Positions 14,277-21,860 of a DNA stretch of 24,523 bases are shown in pieces. A program made the position numbers and the translations under genes. Source of the DNA: a virus. Positions within the stretch are counted from its first letter, which is position 1. Each line of letters begins with the position of its first letter. The notes under the pieces were generated by a model. It did not search any database and was not told the DNA's origin. It worked only from the letters and a program-made list of their open reading frames with translations. The DNA lies in the IMG/VR virus record IMGVR_UViG_3300021420_000116, positions 1 through 24,523 of that record. The stretch is one strand, 5' to 3'.

Positions 14277-14477
14277 ATGGTTCCGGCGATGCGTGGCACT
14301 GAAACGAACGGAATCTGCGACCTGCACAATCGACCCTTCCCGTGTATCTGTTGCCGGGGAGCCAAGGGCGGGAGGGTGTCCAGCCCGAAGAAGTCGGCTG
14401 CCAATCGGCTCAAGGCTCGTCATGCTGCCATGAAGCGATGGGGCCGGAAGGAGATCGACAATTCCGGGCCTGTATGA
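14277..14477 (+). CDS. Small Cys/His protein, plus-strand block
   Basis: 66 aa from ATG 14277 (the frame is open to a GTG at 14241; ATG 14289 is also possible). Residues 13-23 hold ICDLHNRPFPC followed by ICC, a probable zinc site, then a basic helix (SAANRLKARHAAMKRWGRKE). That basic tail suggests nucleic-acid binding. There is no Shine-Dalgarno site. It is the first gene of the plus-strand block. Confidence 0.5.
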   Translation: MVPAMRGTETNGICDLHNRPFPCICCRGAKGGRVSSPKKSAANRLKARHAAMKRWGRKEIDNSGPV

Positions 14478-14484
14478 ATTTTGC

Positions 14485-14859
14485 ATGTCGGGGCACCACG
14501 AACAGTGCGCAAACCGGGACTGCCGGTGCCTGTGTCACCCGTGGGCACAGCAACTCGTAAAGACGGCTCCCGTCCCACAGAAACCTGCCGGGATTGGGAA
14601 CCTCGTATGCCCAACCTGTGACCGCGTACCGAAGGCCGGGGACTCCTTCTGCCGAAACGATGGTACTCGGCTCGGGAAGACCTGCAATTGCGGGAAACCG
14701 GGAGCGCCGGATGACGTATACTGTGGGAGTTGCGGGGCGAAGTTCGGCTTACCGCCCCTTCCGGCACTCGAACTCTCCGAAGAGGAAATTGCGGCTATCG
14801 AATCGAAGGCTCGCATGAGACCGTCCGATGTCGAAGTGCCGCCTACCGAGGTTCATTAG
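14485..14859 (+). CDS. Double zinc-ribbon protein
   Basis: 124 aa. The N-terminus has HHEQCANRDCRCLCH (residues 4-18), a compact Cys/His cluster. Then come two zinc-ribbon-type Cys pairs (CPTCDRVPKAGDSFC and CNCGKPGAPDDVYCGSCGAKF), the look of a double zinc-ribbon adapter. The C-terminus is acidic and helical. It probably makes protein or nucleic-acid contacts; no enzyme motif is seen. It follows the previous stop by 7 bases, without a clear ribosome-binding site. Confidence 0.62.
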   Translation: MSGHHEQCANRDCRCLCHPWAQQLVKTAPVPQKPAGIGNLVCPTCDRVPKAGDSFCRNDGTRLGKTCNCGKPGAPDDVYCGSCGAKFGLPPLPALELSEEEIAAIESKARMRPSDVEVPPTEVH

Positions 14860-15111
14860 ATGATTTCCAAAGATTCCTACGAACGGCTTCTGAAGGATCG
14901 TCCCTATAAATTTTCAGAGGATGAAGTCAATTACCGTGACGGAGAAGGCGAAGAAATCTGCCGAACCTGCCAGCATTTTTTCGAACGGGTGATCGACAAG
15001 TTCCATACGTGCGAAATCTTCAGGCCGAAGGATGATGCGTCGGTCGAACCGGAATATGTCTGTGACTTCCATACAGTCGATGGAGAAGAGTTTCCGTTAT
15101 TGGAGGAGTAA
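14860..15111 (+). CDS. Small four-cysteine protein
   Basis: 83 aa with ICRTCQHFFERV, CEIFRPKD and VCDFHTVDG, spacing typical of small phage proteins with four cysteines that bind zinc or an iron-sulphur centre. The protein is acidic. The ATG follows the preceding stop directly, with GAGG 8 bases upstream. Function unknown. Confidence 0.6.
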   Translation: MISKDSYERLLKDRPYKFSEDEVNYRDGEGEEICRTCQHFFERVIDKFHTCEIFRPKDDASVEPEYVCDFHTVDGEEFPLLEE

Positions 15112-15197
15112 TGCGGGGTACTGGGAGGCAACAATCGGCATGGGTGACACTATCAATCGCGGGATTCCTTCTGTTCGTAGCGTGGATTCTGAAGTAA
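15111..15197 (+). CDS. 28-aa single-span membrane peptide
   Basis: A frame with a strong GGAGGAG 2 bases before an ATG that overlaps the upstream TAA by one base. The N-terminal 10 residues are polar and basic (MRGTGRQQSA), then a hydrophobic span WVTLSIAGFLLFVAWIL and a final Lys. This is a small membrane peptide with its N-terminus probably inside. A holin-like or lysis-accessory role is one guess. It overlaps the next membrane frame if that one starts at 15140. Confidence 0.5.
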   Translation: MRGTGRQQSAWVTLSIAGFLLFVAWILK

Positions 15198-15286
15198 GTT
15201 GGGTGGATCGGCACTACCACGCAATTATGCTCGCCTCGATGATCCTCGAACTTCTACTTTTGGGTTATATCGCTTGGAAGGCTTAA
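15140..15286 (+). CDS. Small single-span membrane protein (48 aa; start uncertain)
   Basis: From ATG 15140 (GGGAGG 11 bases upstream) the frame gives 48 aa, overlapping the previous peptide in another frame. A GTG at 15203, just after that peptide's stop, would give 27 aa. Both forms contain the hydrophobic span IMLASMILELLLLGYIAW near the C-terminus, preceded by a charged VDRHYH. With its neighbour it makes a pair of tiny membrane proteins, as seen in some lysis modules, but no lysin gene is next to it. Confidence 0.5.
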   Translation: MGDTINRGIPSVRSVDSEVSWVDRHYHAIMLASMILELLLLGYIAWKA

Positions 15287-15320
15287 AAACGAGGGCGGCC
15301 TAAGCCTTGTCCGACCCGCC
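15285..15320 (-). terminator. Probable intrinsic terminator of the glycosyltransferase operon
   Basis: On the minus strand GGCGG (15316-15320) can pair with CCGCC (15294-15298), loop 17 bases, followed by CTCGTTTTT. An alternative longer pairing joins CGAGGGCGG (15290-15298) with CCGCCCTCG (15369-15377). Either way a GC-rich stem precedes a T-run, between the glycosyltransferase operon and the convergent plus-strand genes. Confidence 0.5.
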
Positions 15321-15410
15321 GAAGGGTAATGGTCGCATACCCTCCACGTTGGTCCACTCGCTACCCACCCGCCCTCGCTCAACCGGAGCAACCGATCCCG
15401 CAGCCCGCAT
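15300..15410 (-). CDS. Possible 36-aa peptide after glycosyltransferase gene
   Basis: An ATG frame of 36 aa in the 147-base gap between convergent blocks. The product has a plausible look (RVGSEWTNVEGMRPLPFGG) but no motif, and the ribosome-binding site is weak (GCGAG). Its stop lies next to the terminator stem. It may be spurious. Confidence 0.25.
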   Translation of the reverse strand: MRAAGSVAPVERGRVGSEWTNVEGMRPLPFGGSDKA

Positions 15411-15433
15411 ACTCGCAAATCTCGATGCCCAAG

Positions 15434-16108
15434 TCAAGTCCAAAGACAAGATTTTTGCTCCGGATGCCGGTCAAATTCCTCCCCGCAGCCATTACAGGCC
15501 GTCCCTTCGCCGACAAGCACCGTGGACGTACTGCCACACTTCGGGCACGGTTTGCCCATGTTCTTTCGGGTCCGGAAAAAGTAGTGGTAAAGCACCTTCC
15601 CGACGTAGCGTTCCGTTTTCAGAACATTACGGGCACGCATTCGATCAGCCCAACGAACGTCCTCTCCGTGCCCGCCTTCCATTGGTTCGAGGAGAGCTAA
15701 GTCCCGTCGAATCGGGTTGATATGCGAAATGTCACGGTAGAAGCCTGTTTCGTCTTCATACCAGCCCTCGTATCGAAGTGAGTGATGGGTCAGCTTGCCG
15801 AGCTTCTTCCCGTCGATATAGCACTGCACGTCGAATCCAACGTAGTCCACGCCTCGTACCAGTAGAGGCAGGATGGTGTCCACATAGTCGTCCGGAACCA
15901 AATCGTCATCATCGACAAAGCAGATGTATTGCCCTTCCGAGGCTCGACGCAGCATGTCCCGGTTCTCGCCGAGCGTGTAGGCCGGGTCACACATCCGAAT
16001 CAGCACACTGGCGTCTCGATGATCGAGTTGCCGGTCGAGTGTTTTGTACAGGCGCTTCAGAAATTCCATGCGCGTCGGCATGGTCAGGCAGAGGAGTTGA
16101 AGTTTCAT
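15434..16108 (-). CDS. GT-A glycosyltransferase with C-terminal zinc ribbon
   Basis: 224 aa from the ATG at 16108, which overlaps the upstream stop (ATGA). The N-terminus is a family-2-like GT-A fold: LLCLTMPTRMEFLKRL, then ICFVDDDDLVPDDYVD (62-77) with the acidic cluster that binds metal and nucleotide-sugar. MEGGHGEDVRWADRM may hold the catalytic acidic residue. Residues 188-212 are a zinc ribbon: CPKC, a VGEG turn, CNGCGEEF. A ribbon with the same pattern ends the neighbouring glycosyltransferase. The sugar and acceptor are unknown. Confidence 0.85.
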   Translation of the reverse strand: MKLQLLCLTMPTRMEFLKRLYKTLDRQLDHRDASVLIRMCDPAYTLGENRDMLRRASEGQYICFVDDDDLVPDDYVDTILPLLVRGVDYVGFDVQCYIDGKKLGKLTHHSLRYEGWYEDETGFYRDISHINPIRRDLALLEPMEGGHGEDVRWADRMRARNVLKTERYVGKVLYHYFFRTRKNMGKPCPKCGSTSTVLVGEGTACNGCGEEFDRHPEQKSCLWT

Positions 16109-16926
16109 CGTATAAATTCTTGGCCGCAAGCATTGCAGAAAAACTTTCCGAGTCCAACCGTGACCGTCGATAGACTCTCGCACTTCGGACACATCCCGGC
16201 GCTCCGAATATTGTTGTGCGGCGGGCACCAACCCTTCGTGCTGAGAGTCTTGTCCATCAGCTTTGCGAGTTTCATGGCGTCCCGGTACCGCTCGGATGCC
16301 ATTTCGGAACTGTAATACAAAACCTCGGGATTGTCCTCTTGATGCCGCTGGAGCCGCTCCTTTGTGTTTTCGTCCACCTCGACCATGCCCTGAGAGAAAT
16401 GATAGTGTTCTACGTTGAAAGGCAGGAATCTCCGGCGACCGAGGATGTTCGCTATTTCACAAATCCAAGCATCGCCGAAATCAGATGAGAAATAGGGCGG
16501 GATGAAATATCCTAAAGTTTCAACCCATTTACGGTGTACGAAAGCATGAGGACCGAAGTTGCTGCCGTGACCGAAGACATCCGACCCGTGCGCCAGCATA
16601 ATCTTGTCGGGAACTTCAGAGAACGCTTTTTCGATAATCGCGTCCCATCCCTTTGTAGTGAACACAATGTCGTCATTGGTTTGCTGAAAAATGTCCCCCG
16701 TGGCTAGGAGTAAAATCTCATTCCATGCTTGTGTAATTTTCCGAATCCGTGGACCAACTTTATATCGAAGCCCCAGTTCTTGAGCGACCGGAACACTCAG
16801 TTCATCATCCGTGTCGATATAGACCACAACCTCCACTTCGCTATCGGCAGTTTTACGCACCGATTCGACCATTCGCCGTAATTCCTTCGGGCGTTTCCGA
16901 GTCGGGAGAAGCAGACTGATACTCAT
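16105..16926 (-). CDS. GT-A glycosyltransferase-like protein with C-terminal zinc ribbon
   Basis: 273 aa from ATG 16926, overlapping the preceding stop (ATGA). The GT-A-like domain has SISLLLPTRKRPKELRRMV, VVVYIDTDDE (34-42), a QAWNE helix and TGDIFQQTNDDIVF (77-90) with the Asp pair expected at the nucleotide-sugar site. GDAWICEIANILGRR fits the acceptor side. The final 30 residues are a zinc ribbon (CPKCES at 246-251, FFCNACGQEF at 262-271) almost superimposable on that of the next gene. The ribbon might aid binding of nucleic acid or a protein partner. Confidence 0.82.
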   Translation of the reverse strand: MSISLLLPTRKRPKELRRMVESVRKTADSEVEVVVYIDTDDELSVPVAQELGLRYKVGPRIRKITQAWNEILLLATGDIFQQTNDDIVFTTKGWDAIIEKAFSEVPDKIMLAHGSDVFGHGSNFGPHAFVHRKWVETLGYFIPPYFSSDFGDAWICEIANILGRRRFLPFNVEHYHFSQGMVEVDENTKERLQRHQEDNPEVLYYSSEMASERYRDAMKLAKLMDKTLSTKGWCPPHNNIRSAGMCPKCESLSTVTVGLGKFFCNACGQEFIR

Positions 16927-17900
16927 GCCGACCTCTCGATTTCGTAGTGGGGCCGAACATTCGCAACAGAGAACGCCGCCCTTGCAATGGCTCGACTGTA
17001 CATACTGCATGTCCTAGCAAAATTAATGTTTTCGAAACATTGATCGAGAAATCTTTCGATTTGGTTCAGATTGTCGGCTGCAACCCCATTGCCGTCGATA
17101 TAGCCCATATAGGAGAGTCCCGGCAGGTCCCGAGCCACCACCGGCATACCGGCTGCCAAAGCCTCGGTAAACGACGTACAGAGGGGCCTACCGCCATGAC
17201 CATCAAGATTCACGAACACCCGATACTGGCTAAACATTTCGGCCATTTGCTTCGAGGTTTTGAACTCCATTGCCCCATCGTGGTGGTGCATCCGTCCCGG
17301 AAAGCGTTCCGAGAGTCGTTCGAAGAGGTCAACCCCACAGACCGATTTGTCTGCCGGTCGCCACAGGTCCTTCCCGGCAAGCACAAAGAGCGCCTCTTCC
17401 CGGATGCCAGTCCATTCCCGCTCGAACCACCAGTCGCCCACCGGCACCGGAGCAAACTCGGCTTGGGGATAGACCGACTTCCAGGCTGGAACAATCGACG
17501 GCATCCCGATCTTGATTGGCACGCTCTTAATCTTCTCTTGGTAGTTCGATGGCAGGGAGGACGGATTATCGAACCAGCACACGAAGACCAGAATCGGGCA
17601 TTCGACTCGATGACAATGATTCTTCCAGTCGGCGGCATAGTTGAAAGTTTCGACCGATTCGATCAACAGGTCGAATTTCGAGAAATCACACTCCGAGTAC
17701 GGCTTCTCTTCGAAATGAATGTCGAGGCCCACTTCTTGCCATTCCTTCACTCGATCATTCGCCTTCGCCAGCGGTAGAATCCGCTTGTCCCATTTATAGA
17801 GATCATCGCACGGAGGACCAATGACGGTGAGACCGGGAAACAGAGTTGCCATCTTCTCGCACAATGCCCCGACTGTCGGATAGAGGAGAGCCACTTTCAC
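16923..17900 (-). CDS. GT-B glycosyltransferase (family 4/1-like)
   Basis: 325 aa from GTG at 17900, which overlaps the preceding TGA (GTGA). The N-terminus VKVALLYPTVGAL is a Rossmann-type start. The C-terminal half shows the GT-B donor-site pattern, with YRVFVNLDGHGGRPLCTSF and TEALAAGMPVVARDLPG, the Glu-rich loop that holds the nucleotide-sugar. It likely transfers a sugar from an activated donor; substrate unknown. It is in a tight operon with two other transferases. Confidence 0.82.
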   Translation of the reverse strand: MKVALLYPTVGALCEKMATLFPGLTVIGPPCDDLYKWDKRILPLAKANDRVKEWQEVGLDIHFEEKPYSECDFSKFDLLIESVETFNYAADWKNHCHRVECPILVFVCWFDNPSSLPSNYQEKIKSVPIKIGMPSIVPAWKSVYPQAEFAPVPVGDWWFEREWTGIREEALFVLAGKDLWRPADKSVCGVDLFERLSERFPGRMHHHDGAMEFKTSKQMAEMFSQYRVFVNLDGHGGRPLCTSFTEALAAGMPVVARDLPGLSYMGYIDGNGVAADNLNQIERFLDQCFENINFARTCSMYSRAIARAAFSVANVRPHYEIERSA

Positions 17901-18607
17901 GTCGTTACCTCTGGCAAATGGATGTTGGCAAGTCCCCAATCGGGTTCATTCGTTTGCCCGATGAATCGGTGGATGTCCGAGGAGTGAATCGACATTCGGC
18001 CTTTGTGAACCGAACGATCGTGCTCTTGATGGTAGATCGGGAATGGCAGTTCGACCTTGTTCATGCCCGACTTTTCGAGCGTCCAGCAGAGCAGGGAATC
18101 GAGATGCGAATAGCTCACAAGGTCGAGATACCCGCCGAACGCGAACCACCGGCTCCTGTGCATCAGAATAAAGTCTCCCGGACCGTGGCAGATTTGTACC
18201 AGATTCCCGTCCCGGATGTCATGCCGAGGGGCTGTGTAGAACGAGGTTTCGTACAAGTTCCCGTACAGGCATTCCCGAATCTCGGAACTGAGTAGGATGT
18301 CGGGATTCATGCACAGCACCCATTCGCCTGCCGACCGCCGAATCCCCACGTTTTTAGCCCGATATTCGAAGAACGGCAGCCAGTCGTGGCCGTGCATTTG
18401 GCTGTGCAAGTCTCGGGGAACCGTGATGACCCGAACCCCGTGATACTTGATCTCGGAAGCGAGCGGAGGTCGATCCTCGGGAGGGTTCCATTCGACCATG
18501 ATGATTTCTGCATCGGAGGGAAGCGTTTCAAACGAGCGGTTCATCCGGTCGATGAAGTCTCCGGCGTGTTGATCGTTCCGGCCCGCTAAAACTACAGACA
18601 GATTCAC
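17897..18607 (-). CDS. GT-A glycosyltransferase (family 2-like)
   Basis: 236 aa starting at GTG, which overlaps the HNH stop (GTGA). It begins MNLSVVLAGRNDQHAGDFID, as in GT-A proteins acting on nucleotide-sugars. EIIMVEWNPPEDRPPL and GEWVLCMNPDILLS (about 103-116) carry the acidic N-P-D at the metal site. YHQEHDRS near residue 195 could be a C-terminal His motif. It is most likely a glycosyltransferase; the donor is unknown. Confidence 0.8.
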   Translation of the reverse strand: MNLSVVLAGRNDQHAGDFIDRMNRSFETLPSDAEIIMVEWNPPEDRPPLASEIKYHGVRVITVPRDLHSQMHGHDWLPFFEYRAKNVGIRRSAGEWVLCMNPDILLSSEIRECLYGNLYETSFYTAPRHDIRDGNLVQICHGPGDFILMHRSRWFAFGGYLDLVSYSHLDSLLCWTLEKSGMNKVELPFPIYHQEHDRSVHKGRMSIHSSDIHRFIGQTNEPDWGLANIHLPEVTT

Positions 18608-19197
18608 TGAATCCCCAACGCAACTCTCATTACGTTTGCATCTTCTTCGGGAACTATTCCACGCATCAATTTATCTTTGGCTTTGTCGGGATGCTTTCGC
18701 ACCCACCTAGCGATGGCCGCTTTCCTGCCTTCTAGTTGTAGCTGTTTAGGTATCGGAGTGAAATCTGGCCTATAGCCAGGACGGGGACGACGGTTGAAAT
18801 CTTGGGGCCAAATTCCTTTATGATACCAGCGGCGAAGAGTTTCTTCGTGGATGCCAAGCCTGTCAGCCCAATCCTGCAAGATCATAGTTTCGCTACCTAC
18901 TGTGATGCGAATATTCTTCCTCTCATTTCGCGTCTGTTCCCATCGGTTAGCCCACTTACAATTCTGAGGTTCATAATTCCCATTATTGTCGATGCGTTCT
19001 AATGTTCCACCTTTGGGCTGTTTACCCATATCTTCTAGAAAATTGACGAACTTCCCCCATCTCTCACAGATGGCTATTCCCCGCGCTCCATAATTTTTAT
19101 AGTAAGGATTGTTTGGATTACGACACCGCTGTCTCATGCTGTTCCATGTGGCATAGGTAGGATTTTTCTGACTGCATCCGTGCGATCTTGGAGGCAT
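18604..19197 (-). CDS. HNH endonuclease with C-terminal DNA-binding region
   Basis: 197 aa from the ATG at 19197, which overlaps the radical SAM stop (TAATG); an upstream ATG at 19239 would add 14 residues inside that gene. The nuclease core has KNPTYATWNSMRQRCRNP, YGARGIAICERW and LERIDNNGNYEPQNCKWA, which is the well-known phage HNH layout (R-G-I, then the D-N-N-G-N-Y helix, then the Asn-Cys-Lys-Trp end). A helix-turn-helix-like part follows (LQDWADRLGIHEETLRRWYH), typical of homing enzymes that bind an extended site. It ends overlapping the next glycosyltransferase start. It is less GC-rich than the genes beyond. Confidence 0.9.
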   Translation of the reverse strand: MPPRSHGCSQKNPTYATWNSMRQRCRNPNNPYYKNYGARGIAICERWGKFVNFLEDMGKQPKGGTLERIDNNGNYEPQNCKWANRWEQTRNERKNIRITVGSETMILQDWADRLGIHEETLRRWYHKGIWPQDFNRRPRPGYRPDFTPIPKQLQLEGRKAAIARWVRKHPDKAKDKLMRGIVPEEDANVMRVALGIQ

Positions 19198-20558
19198 TAG
19201 CGATTCGCCAGTCGTAGAGAGATATTTTCTGTAATCCATTGGTGGAGCATATGGCGAGCATCGAACAATTCCGTTTTTGTCATTGTCGGAAGATCAAGAA
19301 CAATTGTTTTAGGATCGGAATCATCTAATTCCCACATAGCAGAAAATGTATCTGGCAAAATAGTAACACCGAACTTATTGGGGTTATTCCAAACCTCACA
19401 CCCTGGATATGGTTGAAACATATGTAGACTGGCCGCATCTGGTCGCACTTTATCCAACCAAGTCTGCATTTCATAGATAGATTCCCAGGTTTCACCGGGG
19501 AATCCAATAAGCAAATAGGCGCGAGCGACAATTCCTGCATCTTGGCAAATCCCGATACCTTTTTCGTTTGCTTCTGGAGTAGTTCCTTTTTGCATCGCTT
19601 TTAGCATTCTGGCGCTGCCATGCTCAACCCCAAAACCCATCTCCGTACACCCCTTTGTAGCTAGGTATTTGTACAGATCGGCGTCCATTAAATTAACTCT
19701 ACTCCAACCGCGCCAGAGCATTCCGTAGTCATGGAAAAGTGCAGCTAATTCCCGACACCGTTTTGCTTTGATAGTCAATACATCATCCCAAATCCGTAGA
19801 GCCGTAATGCCAAGTTCTGCCAAGGCCTTCACTTCCGCTTCTATTTGATCGAGGGTTTCGTCTCGCAATTTAGTTCTTGCATCAGCGCAAAAAGAGCACG
19901 CATACGGGCATCCCCTAGAACACCACAGGGAGCCTATCTTCCGTTCCTCGGCATCAATGGATTTTCCCGACTTGCTCTCTACTTGTAGGCCCCCCGAAGA
20001 GTAATGTTCCCAAAGATCATAAGCTGGCAGTTTTAGTTTCGTCACATCGGGAAGTGGCGGCGATGGGTAAAGCTGATGCACTCCGAAGGCATCAAACCAC
20101 GTCACTCCCGGTACTCGGGTTACGTCCCCGCCCGCCTGCCATAGATTACAGAACTGGACGAACGATTCCTCGCACTCGCCGGTCATCAGGAAGTCGAACC
20201 CTTCGAAATACTTCTTCTGCTTGAACTGCGCATGGGGACCGTCGATGATGTACGTCACATGCGGTCCACCGGCAACCTTAACCTTCGCAGGCCAGAGCGC
20301 GGCTAGTTGCCCTCCAAACTCGGCATTCGGAGTGACAATGGAAACGCCCAAGATGTCACAGGGTTCCATTTGGTCGGGATCGACGCGGAGTTTGTTCGCT
20401 TCGGCATCGAAGGTGCTGATTTTGTGGCAGTCGATGATTTTGACTTCATGCCCCGCTTCTCGAAGCGCCGAGGCGAGGTAGAGCAGGCCGAGCGAGGCGT
20501 GCAGGCTCGGATTGAACAGCGCGAAGGACGGGCCGCCAGCTAGGATGACTTTTGCCAT
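19197..20558 (-). CDS. Radical SAM protein with N-terminal B12-binding-like domain
   Basis: 453 aa. Residues about 1-150 form a Rossmann-like B12-binding-type domain (VILAGGPSFALFNPSLHASL, CDILGVSIVTPNAEF, AGGPHVTY). The common D-x-H-x-x-G cobalamin motif is not intact (DCHKIS), so cofactor binding is uncertain. The radical SAM core has CPYACSFC (C217, C221, C224), which ligates the 4Fe-4S cluster, and GVEHGSARMLKAMQKG and LLIGFPGETWE, typical of this superfamily. It could methylate or otherwise alter a substrate in the sugar cassette. It has GAGGAG before the ATG. GC falls toward its 3' end, next to the HNH gene. Confidence 0.88.
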   Translation of the reverse strand: MAKVILAGGPSFALFNPSLHASLGLLYLASALREAGHEVKIIDCHKISTFDAEANKLRVDPDQMEPCDILGVSIVTPNAEFGGQLAALWPAKVKVAGGPHVTYIIDGPHAQFKQKKYFEGFDFLMTGECEESFVQFCNLWQAGGDVTRVPGVTWFDAFGVHQLYPSPPLPDVTKLKLPAYDLWEHYSSGGLQVESKSGKSIDAEERKIGSLWCSRGCPYACSFCADARTKLRDETLDQIEAEVKALAELGITALRIWDDVLTIKAKRCRELAALFHDYGMLWRGWSRVNLMDADLYKYLATKGCTEMGFGVEHGSARMLKAMQKGTTPEANEKGIGICQDAGIVARAYLLIGFPGETWESIYEMQTWLDKVRPDAASLHMFQPYPGCEVWNNPNKFGVTILPDTFSAMWELDDSDPKTIVLDLPTMTKTELFDARHMLHQWITENISLRLANR

Positions 20559-20566
20559 GCCACTCC

Positions 20567-21406
20567 TCAGAATTTGGAGGTCCCCGTTGTCGGACGTGGG
20601 GTCGTACCTACTGAGGCAGTAGTTGTCGCCGACGTTTTCGGGGACCGCAGTCTCGCCTTCACCAATAGATGATGGCCGAGGATGGATTCAAACGAACGGT
20701 GCGGAACAATGTTCCACGGGAACGCTTTCACATAACGGTGTTGGATGTAGTCATCGACCCGCCATTGAAAGATGTGCCGCTTCTCGATGCTTACGATTTC
20801 GAATCCACAGGTCTCCACGAGCCGCCTCGCTCCCGCCACAGAATACCACCGAACGAGTGGACAGTTCGACTGCGCTTCAGGCTGATGCCCCATCAGGCGC
20901 TTGTAGCTCCATTTGGCGTAGAGCATGATCCGAAGTTCGCCGTTCGGCTTCAGTAACTTGTGCGCATTCTGTAAGGCTGCTTCGGGATGCGGGGTGTGAT
21001 GGAGGACGCCGAAACTGTAGACGAGGTCGTAGGTGTTCCACTCGTTTGCCGTGAAGGGAAGCGGGTCTTCGATATTCCCCTCGTAGAATCCGATGTTCGT
21101 GTAGCTGTTGAGGGCCGCTCGCTTCATGGCAAGTTCGAGGCTGGCCTTTGAAATGTCCACGGCATCGACGTGCTCGGCAAACTTGGCGAATTGGAGCGTG
21201 TCCGTGCCGATGCCGCAGCCGAGTTCGAGTACTCGCTTTCCCTGCCAGTGCCGGAAATCGGCGAAGTCGGGGATGTGCGATTCGACCCAATACCGTCTGG
21301 TCGTCACTTGATGGGACCATAGCGCCGTACCGACTGGAGCCTCTCCGTGCCTTACGTTACAGGGCTGACGGTCGAAAAAATCACGCGTTCGCTCGATTAG
21401 ATTCAA
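20567..21406 (-). CDS. SAM-dependent class I methyltransferase
   Basis: 279 aa from a TTG at 21406 with AAAGG upstream. The frame opens further to an ATG at 21463, but that part lies inside the HNH gene. Motif I is RVLELGCGIGTDTLQF; VDAVDISKASLELAM provides the acidic residue that binds the ribose of SAM; GNIEDPLPF and DLVYSFGVLHHTPHPEAAL follow. The fold is that of small-molecule or sugar methyltransferases. A Thr/Ser/Pro-rich C-terminal tail (about 25 residues) has no motif. Start and ribosome-binding site lie in HNH coding sequence. Confidence 0.85.
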   Translation of the reverse strand: MNLIERTRDFFDRQPCNVRHGEAPVGTALWSHQVTTRRYWVESHIPDFADFRHWQGKRVLELGCGIGTDTLQFAKFAEHVDAVDISKASLELAMKRAALNSYTNIGFYEGNIEDPLPFTANEWNTYDLVYSFGVLHHTPHPEAALQNAHKLLKPNGELRIMLYAKWSYKRLMGHQPEAQSNCPLVRWYSVAGARRLVETCGFEIVSIEKRHIFQWRVDDYIQHRYVKAFPWNIVPHRSFESILGHHLLVKARLRSPKTSATTTASVGTTPRPTTGTSKF

Positions 21407-21860
21407 TCCAAACCTTTCTTTGTTTTGGTGGATTGTCGCTATTCCATTTTGATTTAACCGCACAACTCTTACCGCAGAATGGTCCAGTACTGCCGCGTTT
21501 TCTACGATACCTCAATCGAGCCATTTCTATTGACGATGGTTTATTGCACACAGGACAATTGAAACAAAATCTTGAATCTGACTTTACTCTCCGGAATGCA
21601 GATTTCGCTGCATTTTTCTGACGGTTTAGAATCTGAAGGTTATCTTCCGAATCGTTCGTTCGATCTTCGTCGATATGGTCAACTTCCTCTGACGGATCGA
21701 GCCATCGACATATCTTCTTAGTCATAATCCATCGGCTATAAAACATAGCACGGGTCTTTTGCCCATCTTTAACGACAATGAATTTACGTCCCTTATTTTT
21801 CTCGGTTCTATGGACGTACGGTCCCCAAACTTTCATATTGTCGAAATCAATTTTGTTCAT
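21381..21860 (-). CDS. HNH endonuclease with zinc finger, overlapping two genes
   Basis: 159 aa from ATG 21860; an ATG at 21875 and one at 21836 are alternatives. The nuclease has YSRWIMTKKICRWLDPSEEV, then VDHIDEDRTNDSEDNLQIL, the His-Asn-rich HNH core of the phage AP2/NUMOD4-linked type. A second metal site follows (FCFNCPVCNK, FCGKSCAVKSK). The start lies inside the end of the dehydrogenase gene. The stop lies inside the methyltransferase's upstream part, so it seems to have invaded the junction. Confidence 0.85.
   Translation of the reverse strand: MNKIDFDNMKVWGPYVHRTEKNKGRKFIVVKDGQKTRAMFYSRWIMTKKICRWLDPSEEVDHIDEDRTNDSEDNLQILNRQKNAAKSAFRRVKSDSRFCFNCPVCNKPSSIEMARLRYRRKRGSTGPFCGKSCAVKSKWNSDNPPKQRKVWIESNRANA

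Noticed and set aside
15383-15436. Short frame with Cys after the glycosyltransferase stop (product ending EYAGCGIGCSG)
   Set aside because: It has only 17 codons from a TTG start without a ribosome-binding site, so it cannot be told from chance.
15307-15720. Plus-strand frames of 123-137 aa opposite the glycosyltransferase gene
   Set aside because: They lie antisense to a convincing glycosyltransferase with motifs and an operon-type start, and their products show no motif.
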